Assembly: GCF_020102855.1 (NCBI RefSeq)
Contig: NZ_JADHZD010000005.1
Span: 248,001-312,000 of the forward strand
Reading direction: 5' to 3'
Length of the DNA stretch: 64,000 bases
From: Nocardioides lacusdianchii
Lineage (GTDB): Bacteria > Actinomycetota > Actinomycetes > Propionibacteriales > Nocardioidaceae
The notes below the pieces were generated by a model that was not told the DNA's origin, ran no database searches, and saw only the letters and a program-made list of their open reading frames with translations. Position numbers and translations under genes: made by a program. Position 1 is the first letter of the stretch, and each line of letters starts with the position of its first letter. Below, one piece after another: positions 50,740 through 60,440 of the stretch.

Positions 50740-52496
50740 ACGAAGGTCTCGATACATCCCGCTCGTCCCTCGCGGGACACTCGACCAACGAGGGGGGCGG
50801 CAACCCGCGCCTGCCCATCCACGCCGCCACCGGCACCGAGCTGACCGCGAAGTCGTGGCAGACCGAGGCGCCGCTGCGGATGCTGATGAACAACCTCGAC
50901 CCAGACAACGCCGAGAACCCTGCGGACCTCGTCGTCTACGGCGGCACCGGCAAGGCGGCGCGCAGCTGGGAGGCGTACGACGCCATCGTCCGGTCGCTGC
51001 GCGACCTCGAGGACGACGAGACGCTGCTCGTGCAGTCCGGCAAGCCGGTCGGCATCATGCGCACCCACGCGTGGGCGCCGCGCGTGCTGATCGCCAACTC
51101 CAACCTCGTCGGCGACTGGGCCGACTGGGAGGAGTTCCGACGCCTCGAGGACCTCGGGCTCACGATGTACGGCCAGATGACCGCCGGGTCGTGGATCTAC
51201 ATCGGCACGCAGGGGATCCTCCAGGGCACCTTCGAGACCTTCGCCGCGATCGCGGAGCTGCGCTTCGGCGGGTCGCTGGCCGGCACCCTCACCGTGACCG
51301 CCGGTCTCGGCGGCATGGGCGGCGCGCAGCCGCTCGCGGTGACCATGAACGACGGCGTCGCGATCTGTGTCGAGTGCGACCAGCACCGCATCGACCGTCG
51401 CCTCGAGACGCGCTACCTCGACATCCAGGCCCGCGACCTCGACCACGCGATCGAGCTCGCGCTGGAGGCCCGCGACGAGCGTCGGGGCCTGTCGATCGGA
51501 GTGCTCGGCAACGCCGCCGAGGTGCTGCCCGAGCTGCTGGAGCGACACCTCGCCCGTGGCGAGGCGGGCGATGGCCCGCTGGTCGACATCGTCACCGACC
51601 AGACCTCCGCGCACGACCCGCTCTTCTACCTCCCCGCCGGGACGGCGTACGACGACTGGGAGCGCGAGCGCACCGAGGACCCACGCGGCTTCACCAAGCG
51701 CGCGCAGGAGTCGATGGCCACGCACGTGCGCGCGATGGTGGAGTTCCAGGACGCCGGCGCCGAGGTCTTCGACTACGGCAACTCGATCCGCGACGAGGCC
51801 CGCAAGGGTGGCTACGACCGGGCGTTCGAGTTCCCCGGCTTCGTCCCGGCCTACATCCGTCCGCTCTTCTGCGAGGGCAAGGGCCCGTTCCGCTGGGCGG
51901 CGCTCTCCGGCGACCCTGCCGACATCGCCGCCACCGACCGCGCGATCAAGGAGCTCTTCCCGGCGGAGGAGAAGCCGGAGTACGCCCGGCTGCACAAGTG
52001 GCTCGACATGGCCGCCGAGCGCGTGCAGTTCCAGGGCCTGCCGGCCCGGATCTGCTGGCTCGGCTACGGCGACCGCCACCGCGCGGGGCTGAAGTTCAAC
52101 GAGATGGTCGCCAGCGGCGAGGTGAAGGCCCCGATCGTCATCGGCCGCGACCACCTCGACTGCGGCTCGGTAGCCTCGCCCTACCGCGAGACCGAGGCCA
52201 TGCTCGACGGCTCCGACGCCATCGCCGACTGGGCGATCCTCAACGCGTTGGTCAACACCGCGTCCGGCGCGACCTGGGTGTCGTTCCACCATGGCGGCGG
52301 CGTCGGCATCGGCCGCTCCCTGCACGCCGGCCAGGTGACGGTCGCGGACGGCACGCCGCTGGCCGCGGAGAAGATCGAGCGGGTGCTCACCAACGACCCC
52401 GGCATGGGCGTGATCCGCCACGTCGATGCGGGCTACGACCGTGCCGCCGAGGTCGCGCACGAGCGCGGCGTACGGATCCCGATGTCCGAGGGCTGA
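50736..52496 (+). CDS. hutU: Urocanate hydratase
   Basis: 586 residues. It converts urocanate to imidazolonepropionate with tightly bound NAD. Family segments include [37 protein letters not shown] and the active-site [21 protein letters not shown] 50736 overlaps the hutH stop (GTGA), which favours this start. The first 21 residues, before [14 protein letters not shown] where homologues begin, are coded by a sequence that looks like a dispersed intergenic repeat, so the N-terminus is probably an added, non-conserved extension. hutI and later genes are not present here. Confidence 0.94.
   Translation: MNEGLDTSRSSLAGHSTNEGGGNPRLPIHAATGTELTAKSWQTEAPLRMLMNNLDPDNAENPADLVVYGGTGKAARSWEAYDAIVRSLRDLEDDETLLVQSGKPVGIMRTHAWAPRVLIANSNLVGDWADWEEFRRLEDLGLTMYGQMTAGSWIYIGTQGILQGTFETFAAIAELRFGGSLAGTLTVTAGLGGMGGAQPLAVTMNDGVAICVECDQHRIDRRLETRYLDIQARDLDHAIELALEARDERRGLSIGVLGNAAEVLPELLERHLARGEAGDGPLVDIVTDQTSAHDPLFYLPAGTAYDDWERERTEDPRGFTKRAQESMATHVRAMVEFQDAGAEVFDYGNSIRDEARKGGYDRAFEFPGFVPAYIRPLFCEGKGPFRWAALSGDPADIAATDRAIKELFPAEEKPEYARLHKWLDMAAERVQFQGLPARICWLGYGDRHRAGLKFNEMVASGEVKAPIVIGRDHLDCGSVASPYRETEAMLDGSDAIADWAILNALVNTASGATWVSFHHGGGVGIGRSLHAGQVTVADGTPLAAEKIERVLTNDPGMGVIRHVDAGYDRAAEVAHERGVRIPMSEG
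50745..50793. repeat. Dispersed-repeat-like element at the hutH/hutU junction
   Basis: The block from GGTCTCGATACATCCCGC to CTCGACCAACGAGG carries a small hairpin (TCCCGC 50757-50762 with GCGGGA 50772-50777) and has the look of a repeat common between genes in this bacterial group. Here it is translated as the N-terminus of HutU. Only one copy lies in the window, so membership of a repeat family is from recall. Confidence 0.5.
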
Positions 52497-52522
52497 GGAG
52501 CGGCGGTGGCAGGGTGTCGTCC

Positions 52523-53137
52523 ATGGACGCCGACGCAGCCAAGGCCAACCTCCACACCTACCTCCAGCACGAGCGCGAGGCGGTGCTCGCCAAGCTCGAC
52601 GGGCTCTCGGAGCACGACGTACGCCGACCCCTGACCGTCACGGGGACCAACCTCCTCGGCCTGGTGAAGCACCTCGCGACGTGGGAGGCGCGCTACCTCG
52701 GCGAGGTCTTCGGCCGCCCCTTCCCGGAGGCGCTGCCGCGGTGGGACGACGAGGCGGAGCAGTACGCCGACAGCTGGGTGACCGAGCACGAGTCGCGGGC
52801 CGACGTCGTCGACCGCTACCGCCGGGTCTGGGCGCACGGCGACGCGACCGTCGAGGCGCTCGACCTCGACAGCACCGGCCGCGTGGAGTGGTGGGGGGAC
52901 GCCGAGGTGCCGCTCTTCAACGTCCTCACCCACCTGCTCGCCGAGACCAGCCGGCACGCCGGCCACGCCGACATCCTGCGCGAGGGGCTCGACGGGGCGG
53001 TCGGGACCGACGCGGAGGCGATGGCCGCCGACGGGCCCGACGCGGCGTTCTGGGCCCGGCGGCGCGAGGAGATCGAGGCCGCCGCACGTGCCGCGGATGT
53101 GGCCTCCCGGCCGAACCCAAGACTTTCGAACCGCTGA
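52523..53137 (+). CDS. DinB/DUF664 family protein
   Basis: 204 residues forming a four-helix DinB-like bundle. DUF664 features include NLLGLVKHLATWEARYLGEVFGRP, with the metal-binding His in KHLATWE, and HLLAETSRHAGHADILRE, with further His residues. Members are thiol-dependent transferases or of unknown role. It follows hutU by 26 bases and may be co-transcribed, but has no known place in histidine breakdown. Confidence 0.83.
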   Translation: MDADAAKANLHTYLQHEREAVLAKLDGLSEHDVRRPLTVTGTNLLGLVKHLATWEARYLGEVFGRPFPEALPRWDDEAEQYADSWVTEHESRADVVDRYRRVWAHGDATVEALDLDSTGRVEWWGDAEVPLFNVLTHLLAETSRHAGHADILREGLDGAVGTDAEAMAADGPDAAFWARRREEIEAAARAADVASRPNPRLSNR

Positions 53138-53168
53138 CTTTCGTGCCGTCGTACGTCAGGATCCCTCC

Positions 53169-54197
53169 ATGGCATCGGGGGAGAAGAAGCCGGCGCGCTC
53201 GCGCGTCGTGCTGACGGACATCAGCTCGCGGGCGTGGGAGCACCCCGCCGACAAGGGCGCACTGGTCGCGCTGCGCAAGCTCAAGGGCTTCGACGTGCTG
53301 CTCAAGACCATGTCGGGGGTCTTCCGGGAGCGGGCGTGGCGCCTGACGCTGCTCGGCTCCGCGGTGCGGGTCGACGAGCGGCAGTTCGCGCGGCTGCACC
53401 GGCTGCTGGCCGAGGTCGGCCGCAGCCTCGACGCCACGGACCTGCCCGAGATGTACGTCCAGGCCGACCCCACGCTGACCGCGATCACCGTCGGCATGGA
53501 CCGCCCGATCATCGTGCTGTCCTCGGGCCTGGTGCACCACCTCGACGACGACGAGCTGCGCTTCGTCATCGGCCACGAGCTGGGCCACGCGATCAGCGGG
53601 CACGCGGTCTACCGCACGCTGCTGATGCGTCTGCTCGGCCTCGGCGGCCTGCTCAACGCCATCCCCGGCGGCGCCATCGGCATCCGCATGGTCACCGTCG
53701 GGCTGCTCGAGTGGTCGCGCAAGGCCGAGCTGTCGGCCGACCGCGCCGGACTGCTCGCCGCGCAGGACCCGACCGCGGCGCTGCGCACCCACATGAAGCT
53801 GGCCAGCGGCGGCACCCTCGACGAGCTCGACGTGACGTCGTTCCTCTCCCAGGGCGCGGAGTACGACGAGGGCGGTGACGTGCGCGAGTCGCTCATCAAG
53901 CTCTCGCTGCTGCAGCAGCAGACCCACCCGTTCGCGGTCGTGCGCGCCACCGAGCTGCGTCGCTGGATCGACACGGGGGCCTACACCGCGATCCTCGGCG
54001 GGGACTACGAGCGGCGCGTCGACGACGACTCGGCGTCGGTGAGCGTCGCCGCCCAGGAGGCGGCCGCGAGCTACTCCGCGGCCTTCGAGCGCACCCAGGA
54101 CACCCTCGGCCGGCTCGTGCACGACCTCGCCGGCTGGATGGGCACCGCCAGCACGTGGATCAACGACCGCCTGCGCCGCGGCGACGCCAGCGCCTGA
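53169..54197 (+). CDS. M48 family metalloprotease
   Basis: 342 residues. The zinc motif HELGH lies at 136-140 (FVIGHELGHAISGHAV) and the third ligand is probably in the AELSADRAGLLAA segment. One or two hydrophobic stretches (about 150-185) follow the motif, as in HtpX/Oma1-like proteases involved in membrane protein quality control. There is no signal peptide. The 31-base gap to the DUF664 gene contains no clear promoter. Confidence 0.87.
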   Translation: MASGEKKPARSRVVLTDISSRAWEHPADKGALVALRKLKGFDVLLKTMSGVFRERAWRLTLLGSAVRVDERQFARLHRLLAEVGRSLDATDLPEMYVQADPTLTAITVGMDRPIIVLSSGLVHHLDDDELRFVIGHELGHAISGHAVYRTLLMRLLGLGGLLNAIPGGAIGIRMVTVGLLEWSRKAELSADRAGLLAAQDPTAALRTHMKLASGGTLDELDVTSFLSQGAEYDEGGDVRESLIKLSLLQQQTHPFAVVRATELRRWIDTGAYTAILGGDYERRVDDDSASVSVAAQEAAASYSAAFERTQDTLGRLVHDLAGWMGTASTWINDRLRRGDASA

Positions 54198-54203
54198 GGC
54201 CGC

Positions 54204-55523
54204 TCAGGGCGCCCGCGGCGCACCCTGCGGGGCCGGCTCGCCCGTGGCCGGGTCGGCGGTGGGGACCGGCTCGGCGGGCACGCCGTTGACGTGCGGTGCG
54301 ATGAGCCGCTCGACCACCAGCGCAAGGACCGCGATCAGCCCGCAGCCCGCTACGAGCACCCCGACGTACGCCGCGGGCCAGCCGCGGTCGAGCACGAACC
54401 CGGCGAACAGCGGCCCGCCGATCGCGCCGGCCTGGAAGGCGCCGGCGTTGACCGCGTTGTAACAACCGCGCAGGTGGTCGGGCGCCATGTCGTTGGTGAT
54501 GGCCGGGATGGTCGGCTGCATCATCGTCTCGCCCAGCGCGAAGAGCGCCATGAACGCCAGCACGCCGGCCGCGGCCACCGTCCCTGGCACCATCCCGGTG
54601 GCGCCGAGCGCGGCGTACGAGGCGACCCACAGCGCGCACATCGCCAGCATCACGCGCGTACGCCGGTGGCCGGCGATGCGGCGCAGCACGAGGAACTGCA
54701 GCCCCACGATCACGGCCGTGTTGACGGCGAACGAGAACCCGATGACCCGCGTCGAGACCTCGCCGACCTGCCGGGCGAAGGCGGGGAACCCGGCCTCGAG
54801 CTGGCCGTAGCCGACGAACACCGCCATGAACGTCAGCGCGGTCATCGCGACGACGCCCGGGTCGCGCAGGATCGCGCGGTAGGACCCGCTGCCGGCCTCG
54901 GCGTCGTCGGGGGCCACGTGGTGCCCCGTGACGTGGCGGAGCGGGCCGAGCAGCAGCGCGATGGGCACGAGCATGCTCACCGCGTCCGCGAGGAAGATCA
55001 CCGTGAAGGTGTGCGGACGGGACACGTCGGCGTAGAGGCCGCCCACCACGCCGCCGAGCCCGATGCCGAGGTTGACCAACGCGAAGTTGATGCCGAAGTA
55101 CTGCTGGCGCGCCTCGCCGGTCGTGACCGCGGCGATGAGGGAGTTGAAGGCGGGCCACGACATGCCGAAGTTGATGCCGAGGAAGACCATGGCGAGGGCC
55201 GCGACCGCCTCGGTGGTGGCGAATGCGAGCACCGCGCACCCCACGAGCTGGCACGTCGTGGAGAACAGCAGCACCCGCCGGGCCCCGACGCGGTCGGTGA
55301 GCGCGCCGCCCGGGCCGGTCACCGCGAGCGCGACGACGGCGATGAAGGCCATCAGGGCACCCGCGACGTCGAGCGAGAACCCCCGCACCTCGTGGAGGTA
55401 GATCACCGTGAACGGGAGCGTGAGCCCACGGCCGAGGGTCTGCACCGCGACGGTCGACAGCAGCCAGCGACCCTCGCGGGACAGCTGGGACCAGAACTGA
55501 CGCAGGGTCACCGAGGAGCTCAC
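54204..55523 (-). CDS. Major facilitator superfamily transporter
   Basis: 439 residues with twelve predicted helices, the loop motif GGALTDRVGARRVLLFS between helices 2 and 3 and PAFNSLIAAVTTGEARQQYFGINFA in helix 5, typical of drug:proton antiporters of the DHA1 group. A 35-residue Pro/Ala tail follows the last helix. GTG 55523 starts the conserved part. It converges on the M48 gene with six bases between stops. The substrate is unknown. Confidence 0.88.
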   Translation of the reverse strand: MSSSVTLRQFWSQLSREGRWLLSTVAVQTLGRGLTLPFTVIYLHEVRGFSLDVAGALMAFIAVVALAVTGPGGALTDRVGARRVLLFSTTCQLVGCAVLAFATTEAVAALAMVFLGINFGMSWPAFNSLIAAVTTGEARQQYFGINFALVNLGIGLGGVVGGLYADVSRPHTFTVIFLADAVSMLVPIALLLGPLRHVTGHHVAPDDAEAGSGSYRAILRDPGVVAMTALTFMAVFVGYGQLEAGFPAFARQVGEVSTRVIGFSFAVNTAVIVGLQFLVLRRIAGHRRTRVMLAMCALWVASYAALGATGMVPGTVAAAGVLAFMALFALGETMMQPTIPAITNDMAPDHLRGCYNAVNAGAFQAGAIGGPLFAGFVLDRGWPAAYVGVLVAGCGLIAVLALVVERLIAPHVNGVPAEPVPTADPATGEPAPQGAPRAP

Positions 55524-55740
55524 GGCACGAGTGTCCCGCCCGGCACCGACGGTCCGCACGCGGGTTCCGGACACGACCGGCGGTGCGCCACGGTGCGAGC
55601 GGGGGCCGAAGGTCCCGCAGGGCGTGGGACCAAGGTCCCGTCGTGTCCCGACCTCGCGGCGTTGCCCTCACGCCGCGCGCGCACCGGCCGATCGTTGCCC
55701 GTAGCCGCCGGGAGTCGCCCGGTCGTCCACGGAGATGAGC

Positions 55741-56325
55741 GTGTCCATGCCGTCCTTGCCAGCCACCACCGGCGCCGTCGTCCCGGTCGCGCGCACCGTC
55801 CGCCCCACGGGCGTCGAGCGCTCGTTCGGACCCGATGACGTCATCGTCACCAAGACCGACCTCAAGGGGCGCATCACCTACGCGAACGACGTCTTCTGCC
55901 GCGTCTCGGCCATCGCGGAGCCCGACCTGCTGGGCCGCCCGCACAGCGTCATCCGCCACCCCGGGATGCCCAAGGCGGTCTTCCAGCTGCTGTGGGACAC
56001 GATCCGCAGCCGCCAGGAGCTCTTCGCGTACGTCGTCAACCTCGCGGGCGACGGCGCGCACTACTGGGTGCTGGCGCACGTCACGCCGAGCATCGGCCCC
56101 GACGGGGAGGTCGTCGGCTACCACTCCAACCGCCGCCTCCCCTCCCCGCGGGCGGTCCGCGAGATCGAGCCGCTCTACCGCGACCTGGTGGCCGAGGAGC
56201 GGGGCCACGCCCGGTCGAGCGACGCGGCGCGCGCCGGGCGCGAGCTGCTGCAGCAGGTGCTGGCCGACCGCGGCACGACGTACGACCGGCTCGTCTGGTC
56301 CCTGGCGACCGGAGCGGCGGCGTGA
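55741..56325 (+). CDS. PAS domain protein (Aer-like sensor)
   Basis: 194 residues from GTG 55741 (GGAG 6 bases upstream); ATG 55735 or 55747 are alternatives. The PAS domain (about 30-135) has [20 protein letters not shown] and [17 protein letters not shown], close to the Aer/redox PAS family that binds FAD or heme. It has no membrane helix. Its stop overlaps the chemoreceptor gene by four bases, so the two proteins are made together and probably form one signalling unit. Confidence 0.85.
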   Translation: MSMPSLPATTGAVVPVARTVRPTGVERSFGPDDVIVTKTDLKGRITYANDVFCRVSAIAEPDLLGRPHSVIRHPGMPKAVFQLLWDTIRSRQELFAYVVNLAGDGAHYWVLAHVTPSIGPDGEVVGYHSNRRLPSPRAVREIEPLYRDLVAEERGHARSSDAARAGRELLQQVLADRGTTYDRLVWSLATGAAA

Positions 56326-57293
56326 GCCGCGTGCTCCGCCTGCGGCGCGAGCCCCAGCACGACGAGGCCGAGGTCTACCGCGAGGTCGTGGCGCAGTGGC
56401 TCGCGGTGTGCCGCGCCGCCGCCTCCGGAGACCTCGAGGCGCGGGCCATGGCGGTGCCGGGCAGCGAGCACCTGGCGGACGTCACGGCGCTCCGCTCGGC
56501 CCTGAACCTCCTCCTCGACCGCACCGACGCGTACGTCCGTGAGTCGGCCGCGTCGCTGGAGGCGGCCAGCGACGAGCGTTTCCACCGGCAGTTCCTGCTC
56601 AACGGGATGAGCAGCTCGTTCCGCACCGGCGCGGGGACGATCAACCGCGCCGGCGCGCACATGGCGGAGGCCCGGCGAGGCCTCGACGCCGCGGCGGGCG
56701 AGCGCCACCAGCTCGCCGACCGGCTCGAGGACACCGTGATGTCGGTCGCCGAGCAGGTGGCCGCGGCGTCCACCGAGCTGGGCGCCACCGCGGCCGGGCT
56801 GTCCGACTCCGCGCACCACGCCGTCGGCGAGGCCGACGCGGCCAGCACCACCGGTGCCCGGCTCACCGAGGCGGCGCAGGAGATCCAGGACGTGGTCCGG
56901 GTCATCTCCCAGATCGCGGCGCAGACCCAGCTGCTGGCCCTCAACGCGACCATCGAGGCCGCCCGGGCGGGCGACGCGGGGCGTGGGTTCGCCGTCGTCG
57001 CGACCGAGGTCAAGCAGCTGGCGGACACCACCGCCACCTCCGCCGAGCGCGTCGTCGCCCAGGTCCAGACGATGCAGGAGGTCGTCTCCGCGAGCACGGG
57101 TGCGATGGGCAGCGTCGGCGGCACGGTCCGCGAGATGTCGCCGATGGTCGACGCGGTGCGCACGGCGGTCGACGGTCAGGTGCGCGGCGACGCCGACGTG
57201 CTCGAGGCGCCGGCCCAGGGGCTGGCCCACCTGGCCGAGCTGCTGCGCGAGGAGGTCGGCACGTTCCTCGCGGTGATGCGCGAACGGGGGTGA
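56322..57293 (+). CDS. Soluble methyl-accepting chemotaxis protein
   Basis: 323 residues without membrane helices. The signalling hairpin (about 140-300) contains the near-invariant tip [36 protein letters not shown] in part, contacting CheA/CheW. The N-terminal 130 residues are helical with no sensor fold; sensing is likely supplied by the PAS protein encoded with a 4-base overlap upstream. No other chemotaxis or flagellar genes are visible in the window. Confidence 0.9.
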   Translation: MSRVLRLRREPQHDEAEVYREVVAQWLAVCRAAASGDLEARAMAVPGSEHLADVTALRSALNLLLDRTDAYVRESAASLEAASDERFHRQFLLNGMSSSFRTGAGTINRAGAHMAEARRGLDAAAGERHQLADRLEDTVMSVAEQVAAASTELGATAAGLSDSAHHAVGEADAASTTGARLTEAAQEIQDVVRVISQIAAQTQLLALNATIEAARAGDAGRGFAVVATEVKQLADTTATSAERVVAQVQTMQEVVSASTGAMGSVGGTVREMSPMVDAVRTAVDGQVRGDADVLEAPAQGLAHLAELLREEVGTFLAVMRERG

Positions 57294-57327
57294 CGAGCCG
57301 CGGCGCGCACGTCGTCCGGACGCACAC

Positions 57328-57358
57328 GGGCCCCGGACGCCAGAGGCGGCCGGGGCCC
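57328..57358. terminator. Bidirectional hairpin terminator
   Basis: GGGCCCCGG (57328-57336) pairs perfectly with CCGGGGCCC (57350-57358). It lies between the convergent chemoreceptor gene and the 47-residue membrane protein gene. Confidence 0.75.
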
Positions 57359-57378
57359 GGAGGCAGGGTGTGGTGTCC

Positions 57379-57522
57379 CTAGAAGACGCGTCGGCTCGAG
57401 CCGCCGATCGGGACGAAGTTGAGCACCAGGCCCACGACGATCAGGACGATGCCGATCGTGGTCAGGATGCTCTGGGGCAGGACGAGCCCGAGGATGAGCA
57501 GGATCAGTCCGAGGACAACCAT
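57379..57522 (-). CDS. 47-residue membrane protein (DUF6131-like)
   Basis: AAGGAGG lies 8 bases before ATG 57522. The peptide is MVVLGLILLILGLVLPQSIL followed by a second helix and the polar end GGSSRRVF. Two short helices and the VLGLILLILG opening match a family of very small actinobacterial membrane proteins (DUF6131 by recall). Function unknown. Confidence 0.75.
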   Translation of the reverse strand: MVVLGLILLILGLVLPQSILTTIGIVLIVVGLVLNFVPIGGSSRRVF

Positions 57523-57638
57523 GGTTTTGCCTCCTTCTAGTGCCACCCACCGTGGGCGGCCGGACCACTGTGCTCCGCCGGCGTCGGCTTGCAAAGTCGG
57601 GCCCACACCTGGGGGTGGGCCACGCCCGCGGCGACGCC

Positions 57639-58607
57639 TCAGTCGCCCACCACGGTCCCGCCGCCGGTGAGCGTCACCCGCCGGCCGTCGAGCGGGCCCC
57701 GGCCGACCCGGCTGCGCAGCTCGAACTCCGACTCGACCTCCCACGTCGCGCTGGGCTCGACGTCCGTCGCCTCGAGCCGGACGGAGAACGAGCCGGCGCC
57801 GCCGCGGCCCTCCTCGAAGGGTGCTCCGTCGACGTCCGTCCCGGCCACCTGCGCCGTCCCCTCGACGAACGTCGCCCGGTACTCCTCGCCCTCGTCGGTG
57901 ACGGCGTCCAGGGTGAGTGCCTGATCGACCACGACGTGGGTCCTGCCCTCGTCGGCCCACCCCGCACCGGGGAGGTAGGGGAGCGTCCAGGTGCGTACGG
58001 AGCAGGAGAGGTCGAGGTCGGCCTGGGGCACCGAGCGCCAGCCCTGCGAGCAGTCCCGGTCCCCGCCGTCGGCCTCCGGGGCGTAGAGCTGCTCGGCGAC
58101 GCCCGCGTCCCGGCTGCCGTCGAGGCCCAGCACCTGCTCGAGCCCGTCGTAGGTCGCGGAGACGCCGTCGACCGCAGCGGTCCCGTCGACGGCCACCACC
58201 CGGCTGCCGGTCGCCGGGGTGGCGGCGTCGGTGATCGTCGTCAGCGCAGTCGCGTCGTCGCCGGCCAGGATCGCGAGCTCGGTCTCGGCGTCGAAGCCGG
58301 TCACCCCGGTGGTCTGGTAGCGATCCAGCGACCACGAGACAGGGACGAGTGCGCCGCCGTCGGGGGCGGTGACCTCCCGCGACCCCGCGGCGATCTCCTG
58401 GACGGGCGACCCGACGGTCACGGTGATCGTGCCGCTCGGCACCCGCACCTCGACGGCCGTGCCCGTGACGCCAGCCGGTCCGGTGGCGGACTCACCGACC
58501 TCGAGGCTCGACGCGTCGTCGCCGCACGCCGTCAGCGCACCGACCAGCAGGACGCCGACGGCCCCCGCCGACCAGGCGTACGGGCGCCGCCCCGTCGTCG
58601 CGGCCAT
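57639..58607 (-). CDS. Predicted lipoprotein in a type VII-related cluster
   Basis: 322 residues. Signal peptide with lipobox LTAC (Cys28), then a strand-rich domain (VRVPSGTITVTVGSP; VPVSWSLDRYQTTG; LRSRVGRGPLDGRRVTLTGGG). A Cys pair (RDCSQ, LSCSV) may form a disulfide. Its ATG shares one base with the stop of the 169-residue gene (TGATG). It is the last of four coupled genes beginning with a WXG100-like protein, so a role at the cell surface with that secreted group is likely. No family is recognised. Confidence 0.7.
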   Translation of the reverse strand: MAATTGRRPYAWSAGAVGVLLVGALTACGDDASSLEVGESATGPAGVTGTAVEVRVPSGTITVTVGSPVQEIAAGSREVTAPDGGALVPVSWSLDRYQTTGVTGFDAETELAILAGDDATALTTITDAATPATGSRVVAVDGTAAVDGVSATYDGLEQVLGLDGSRDAGVAEQLYAPEADGGDRDCSQGWRSVPQADLDLSCSVRTWTLPYLPGAGWADEGRTHVVVDQALTLDAVTDEGEEYRATFVEGTAQVAGTDVDGAPFEEGRGGAGSFSVRLEATDVEPSATWEVESEFELRSRVGRGPLDGRRVTLTGGGTVVGD

Positions 58608-59116
58608 CAGTGTCCGGCCTGCTTGAGCTCGTACATCTGGGCGAACTGGTCGCGCAGCAGCGCGTTTCCGGCCTCTTCCAGACCGCGCTCGACCGCACCG
58701 CGGTCGCCTGCGCTCCACAGGTCGGGGTCGAGGGTGACGACGAAGCGGCGCAGCCCGACCGCGGTGATCGACACCCGCCCGTCGGCCGAGGCGCCCTCCA
58801 CGACGAGCGAGTCGCGCTTGTCGACGAACGTCTGGAGGTGCGGGTTGCGACTGCCGTCGATCGGGGTCGTGACGTGCCCGGTCACCATCTCGCGGTGGCG
58901 GTTGTAGGTCTGGGTGCGCTGCACGAGCGCCAACCGGAACGTGCGGGTGAGCTGGTCGGTGAAGTCGGTGAGGGTGGTGCGGTGAAACCACGCGTCGTCG
59001 AAGCTGAACCGGACGTCCCGGTCGCCCTGCATGGTGAGGTGGACGCAGCCGTTGGGCGAGGTGGCGCGTACGACCACCTCGTTCCAGCTCTCCCGGAACA
59101 GCTCGTGCCGACTCAC
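58607..59116 (-). CDS. YbaB-like protein with duplicated domain, type VII-related cluster
   Basis: 169 residues. Two halves share one pattern: VVVRATSPNGCVHLTMQG ... FRLALVQ (about 12-66) and LVVEGASADGRVSITAVG ... NALLRDQ (about 105-160). This strand-strand-strand-helix layout resembles YbaB/EbfC domains often placed in ESX loci. GTG 59116 overlaps the upstream stop by four bases. It may act as a chaperone for the secreted helical proteins; this is an inference. Confidence 0.65.
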   Translation of the reverse strand: MSRHELFRESWNEVVVRATSPNGCVHLTMQGDRDVRFSFDDAWFHRTTLTDFTDQLTRTFRLALVQRTQTYNRHREMVTGHVTTPIDGSRNPHLQTFVDKRDSLVVEGASADGRVSITAVGLRRFVVTLDPDLWSAGDRGAVERGLEEAGNALLRDQFAQMYELKQAGH

Positions 59117-60027
59117 CCCTCTCCTCCCCACGTGCCGAGGCCCTCGTAGGCGCCGATGTGGTCGCGGTGCACGGTCGTGAGCGTGGGCGGCGGCTGGCAG
59201 AACTCCGACCAGGCGCCGTCGATGACGCCGTTGTTGGTGTCGAGCTGCTCGGCGATCTTCTGCTCGGCGTCGCGGACGGCCGTCCTGACCTTGGACACGC
59301 CGTCCATGAGGTCGGCGAGGACGTCGCGTGGGCAGCAGGTGGCGAACTTCTGCGAGTCGGTCTGGGCGCCTGCGTAGAGGTCCATGCCGGTGCTCGCGAC
59401 GGTGACCCCGGCGCCGACGGCGGTGAGGATGGACAGCGAGGCGCCCGCAGTCGGGACCGCCGCGGCCACGGCCACGACGGCGCCGACCACCTTGAGCGTG
59501 GTGGTGATGTCGCCGGCGCCGGTGTCGAACTGGTCGTCCGCCGCCTCGAGCGCCTCGTAGGCGGCCTCACCGAGGTTCTTCAGGTCGTCGAGCGCCGCCG
59601 TCCAGATCGCGGCCTCGGCGTGCAGCAGCTGACGCAGCACGCTGACCGCGGCGAACTGGTTGCTGATGCCGGTCTTCCAGCTCTGCGACCAGGTGAAGAA
59701 CCCGTCGGACGCCTGCCCGGTCCAGTCGTCGAGCTCGATGCCGGCGGTCGAGACCATGTCGAGCACGGAGTTCCCGTTGGCGGTCACCGGCTGGCCGGAG
59801 TCGTCGCTCGTGCTGGTGTCGAAGCCGCCGGGAGCGAGCTTCTTCAGCGTCTCCAGCAGCGCGGTGGTGTAGTCGCCGAAGTCTGCCGGGTCCGGCACGT
59901 CGGTGAAGTCGTTGAAGCACGAGCCGAACTGCGACGGGTCCTCGGGAAAGCCGGAGCCCCACGACCCGGAGTCGTAGCGGGCCATCAGCTGGTCCTGGAG
60001 GGTGGCGAGGTCCTGTGGTGTGGTCAC
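59113..60027 (-). CDS. Large WXG100-superfamily-like secreted protein
   Basis: 304 residues. The N-terminal 180 residues are helical (GIELDDWTGQASDGFFTWSQSW includes a Trp-Thr-Gly triad), followed by two hydrophobic helices (about 193-240, VVGAVVAVAAAVPTAGASLS) and a C-terminal helical part. It resembles the helical and membrane-active portion of type VII effectors but lacks an obvious toxin domain at its end. One base separates it from the upstream WXG100-like gene. Confidence 0.65.
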   Translation of the reverse strand: MTTPQDLATLQDQLMARYDSGSWGSGFPEDPSQFGSCFNDFTDVPDPADFGDYTTALLETLKKLAPGGFDTSTSDDSGQPVTANGNSVLDMVSTAGIELDDWTGQASDGFFTWSQSWKTGISNQFAAVSVLRQLLHAEAAIWTAALDDLKNLGEAAYEALEAADDQFDTGAGDITTTLKVVGAVVAVAAAVPTAGASLSILTAVGAGVTVASTGMDLYAGAQTDSQKFATCCPRDVLADLMDGVSKVRTAVRDAEQKIAEQLDTNNGVIDGAWSEFCQPPPTLTTVHRDHIGAYEGLGTWGGEG

Positions 60028-60028
60028 G

Positions 60029-60352
60029 TCAGTCCACCCGCGCCTTCTCGCGCTCGTAGGCGTCGCGCGCCGCCTGGTCGGTGAGCTGGTAGTCCTCGGC
60101 CGCCCAGACCAGCGCGGTGCCGCAGTCGCGGATCGCGTCCTCGGAGTCGCGCAGCGCCTTGCGGATGCTGCCGCGCAGCTCCTCGAACCGGGCGCTGACG
60201 TCCACCCCGACCCCCGAGGACCTCGAGAGGAGCCCGCTGAGCGAGCTCTCGACGCCGCCCCGGGCACCGGCGAGCGTGTCGGCCACCTCCGGCATCCGCT
60301 TGGCGCCAGCGCGCCAGACCCGCCCCACCTCGACTCCCAGAGCCTCGCTCAT
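60029..60352 (-). CDS. WXG100/EspC-like small secreted protein
   Basis: 107 residues, all helical, with a central turn (SGVGVDVSARFEELRGSIR) and a C-terminal helix with YQLTDQAARDAYEREKARVD. It resembles ESX-secreted helical hairpins of the EspC/DUF2580 type. The YxxxD/E export signal may be YQLTD or YEREK. GGAGGA precedes the ATG. It leads a four-gene unit. No secretion machinery is present nearby. Confidence 0.65.
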   Translation of the reverse strand: MSEALGVEVGRVWRAGAKRMPEVADTLAGARGGVESSLSGLLSRSSGVGVDVSARFEELRGSIRKALRDSEDAIRDCGTALVWAAEDYQLTDQAARDAYEREKARVD

Positions 60353-60440
60353 GGTTCGTCCTCCCCACTCGTGTCCACAACGTCGTCGTGCCTCGTTCTA
60401 CCCGGTCGGTGGGGTCGCAAACGCGTCTGAGCCCAGTGCG

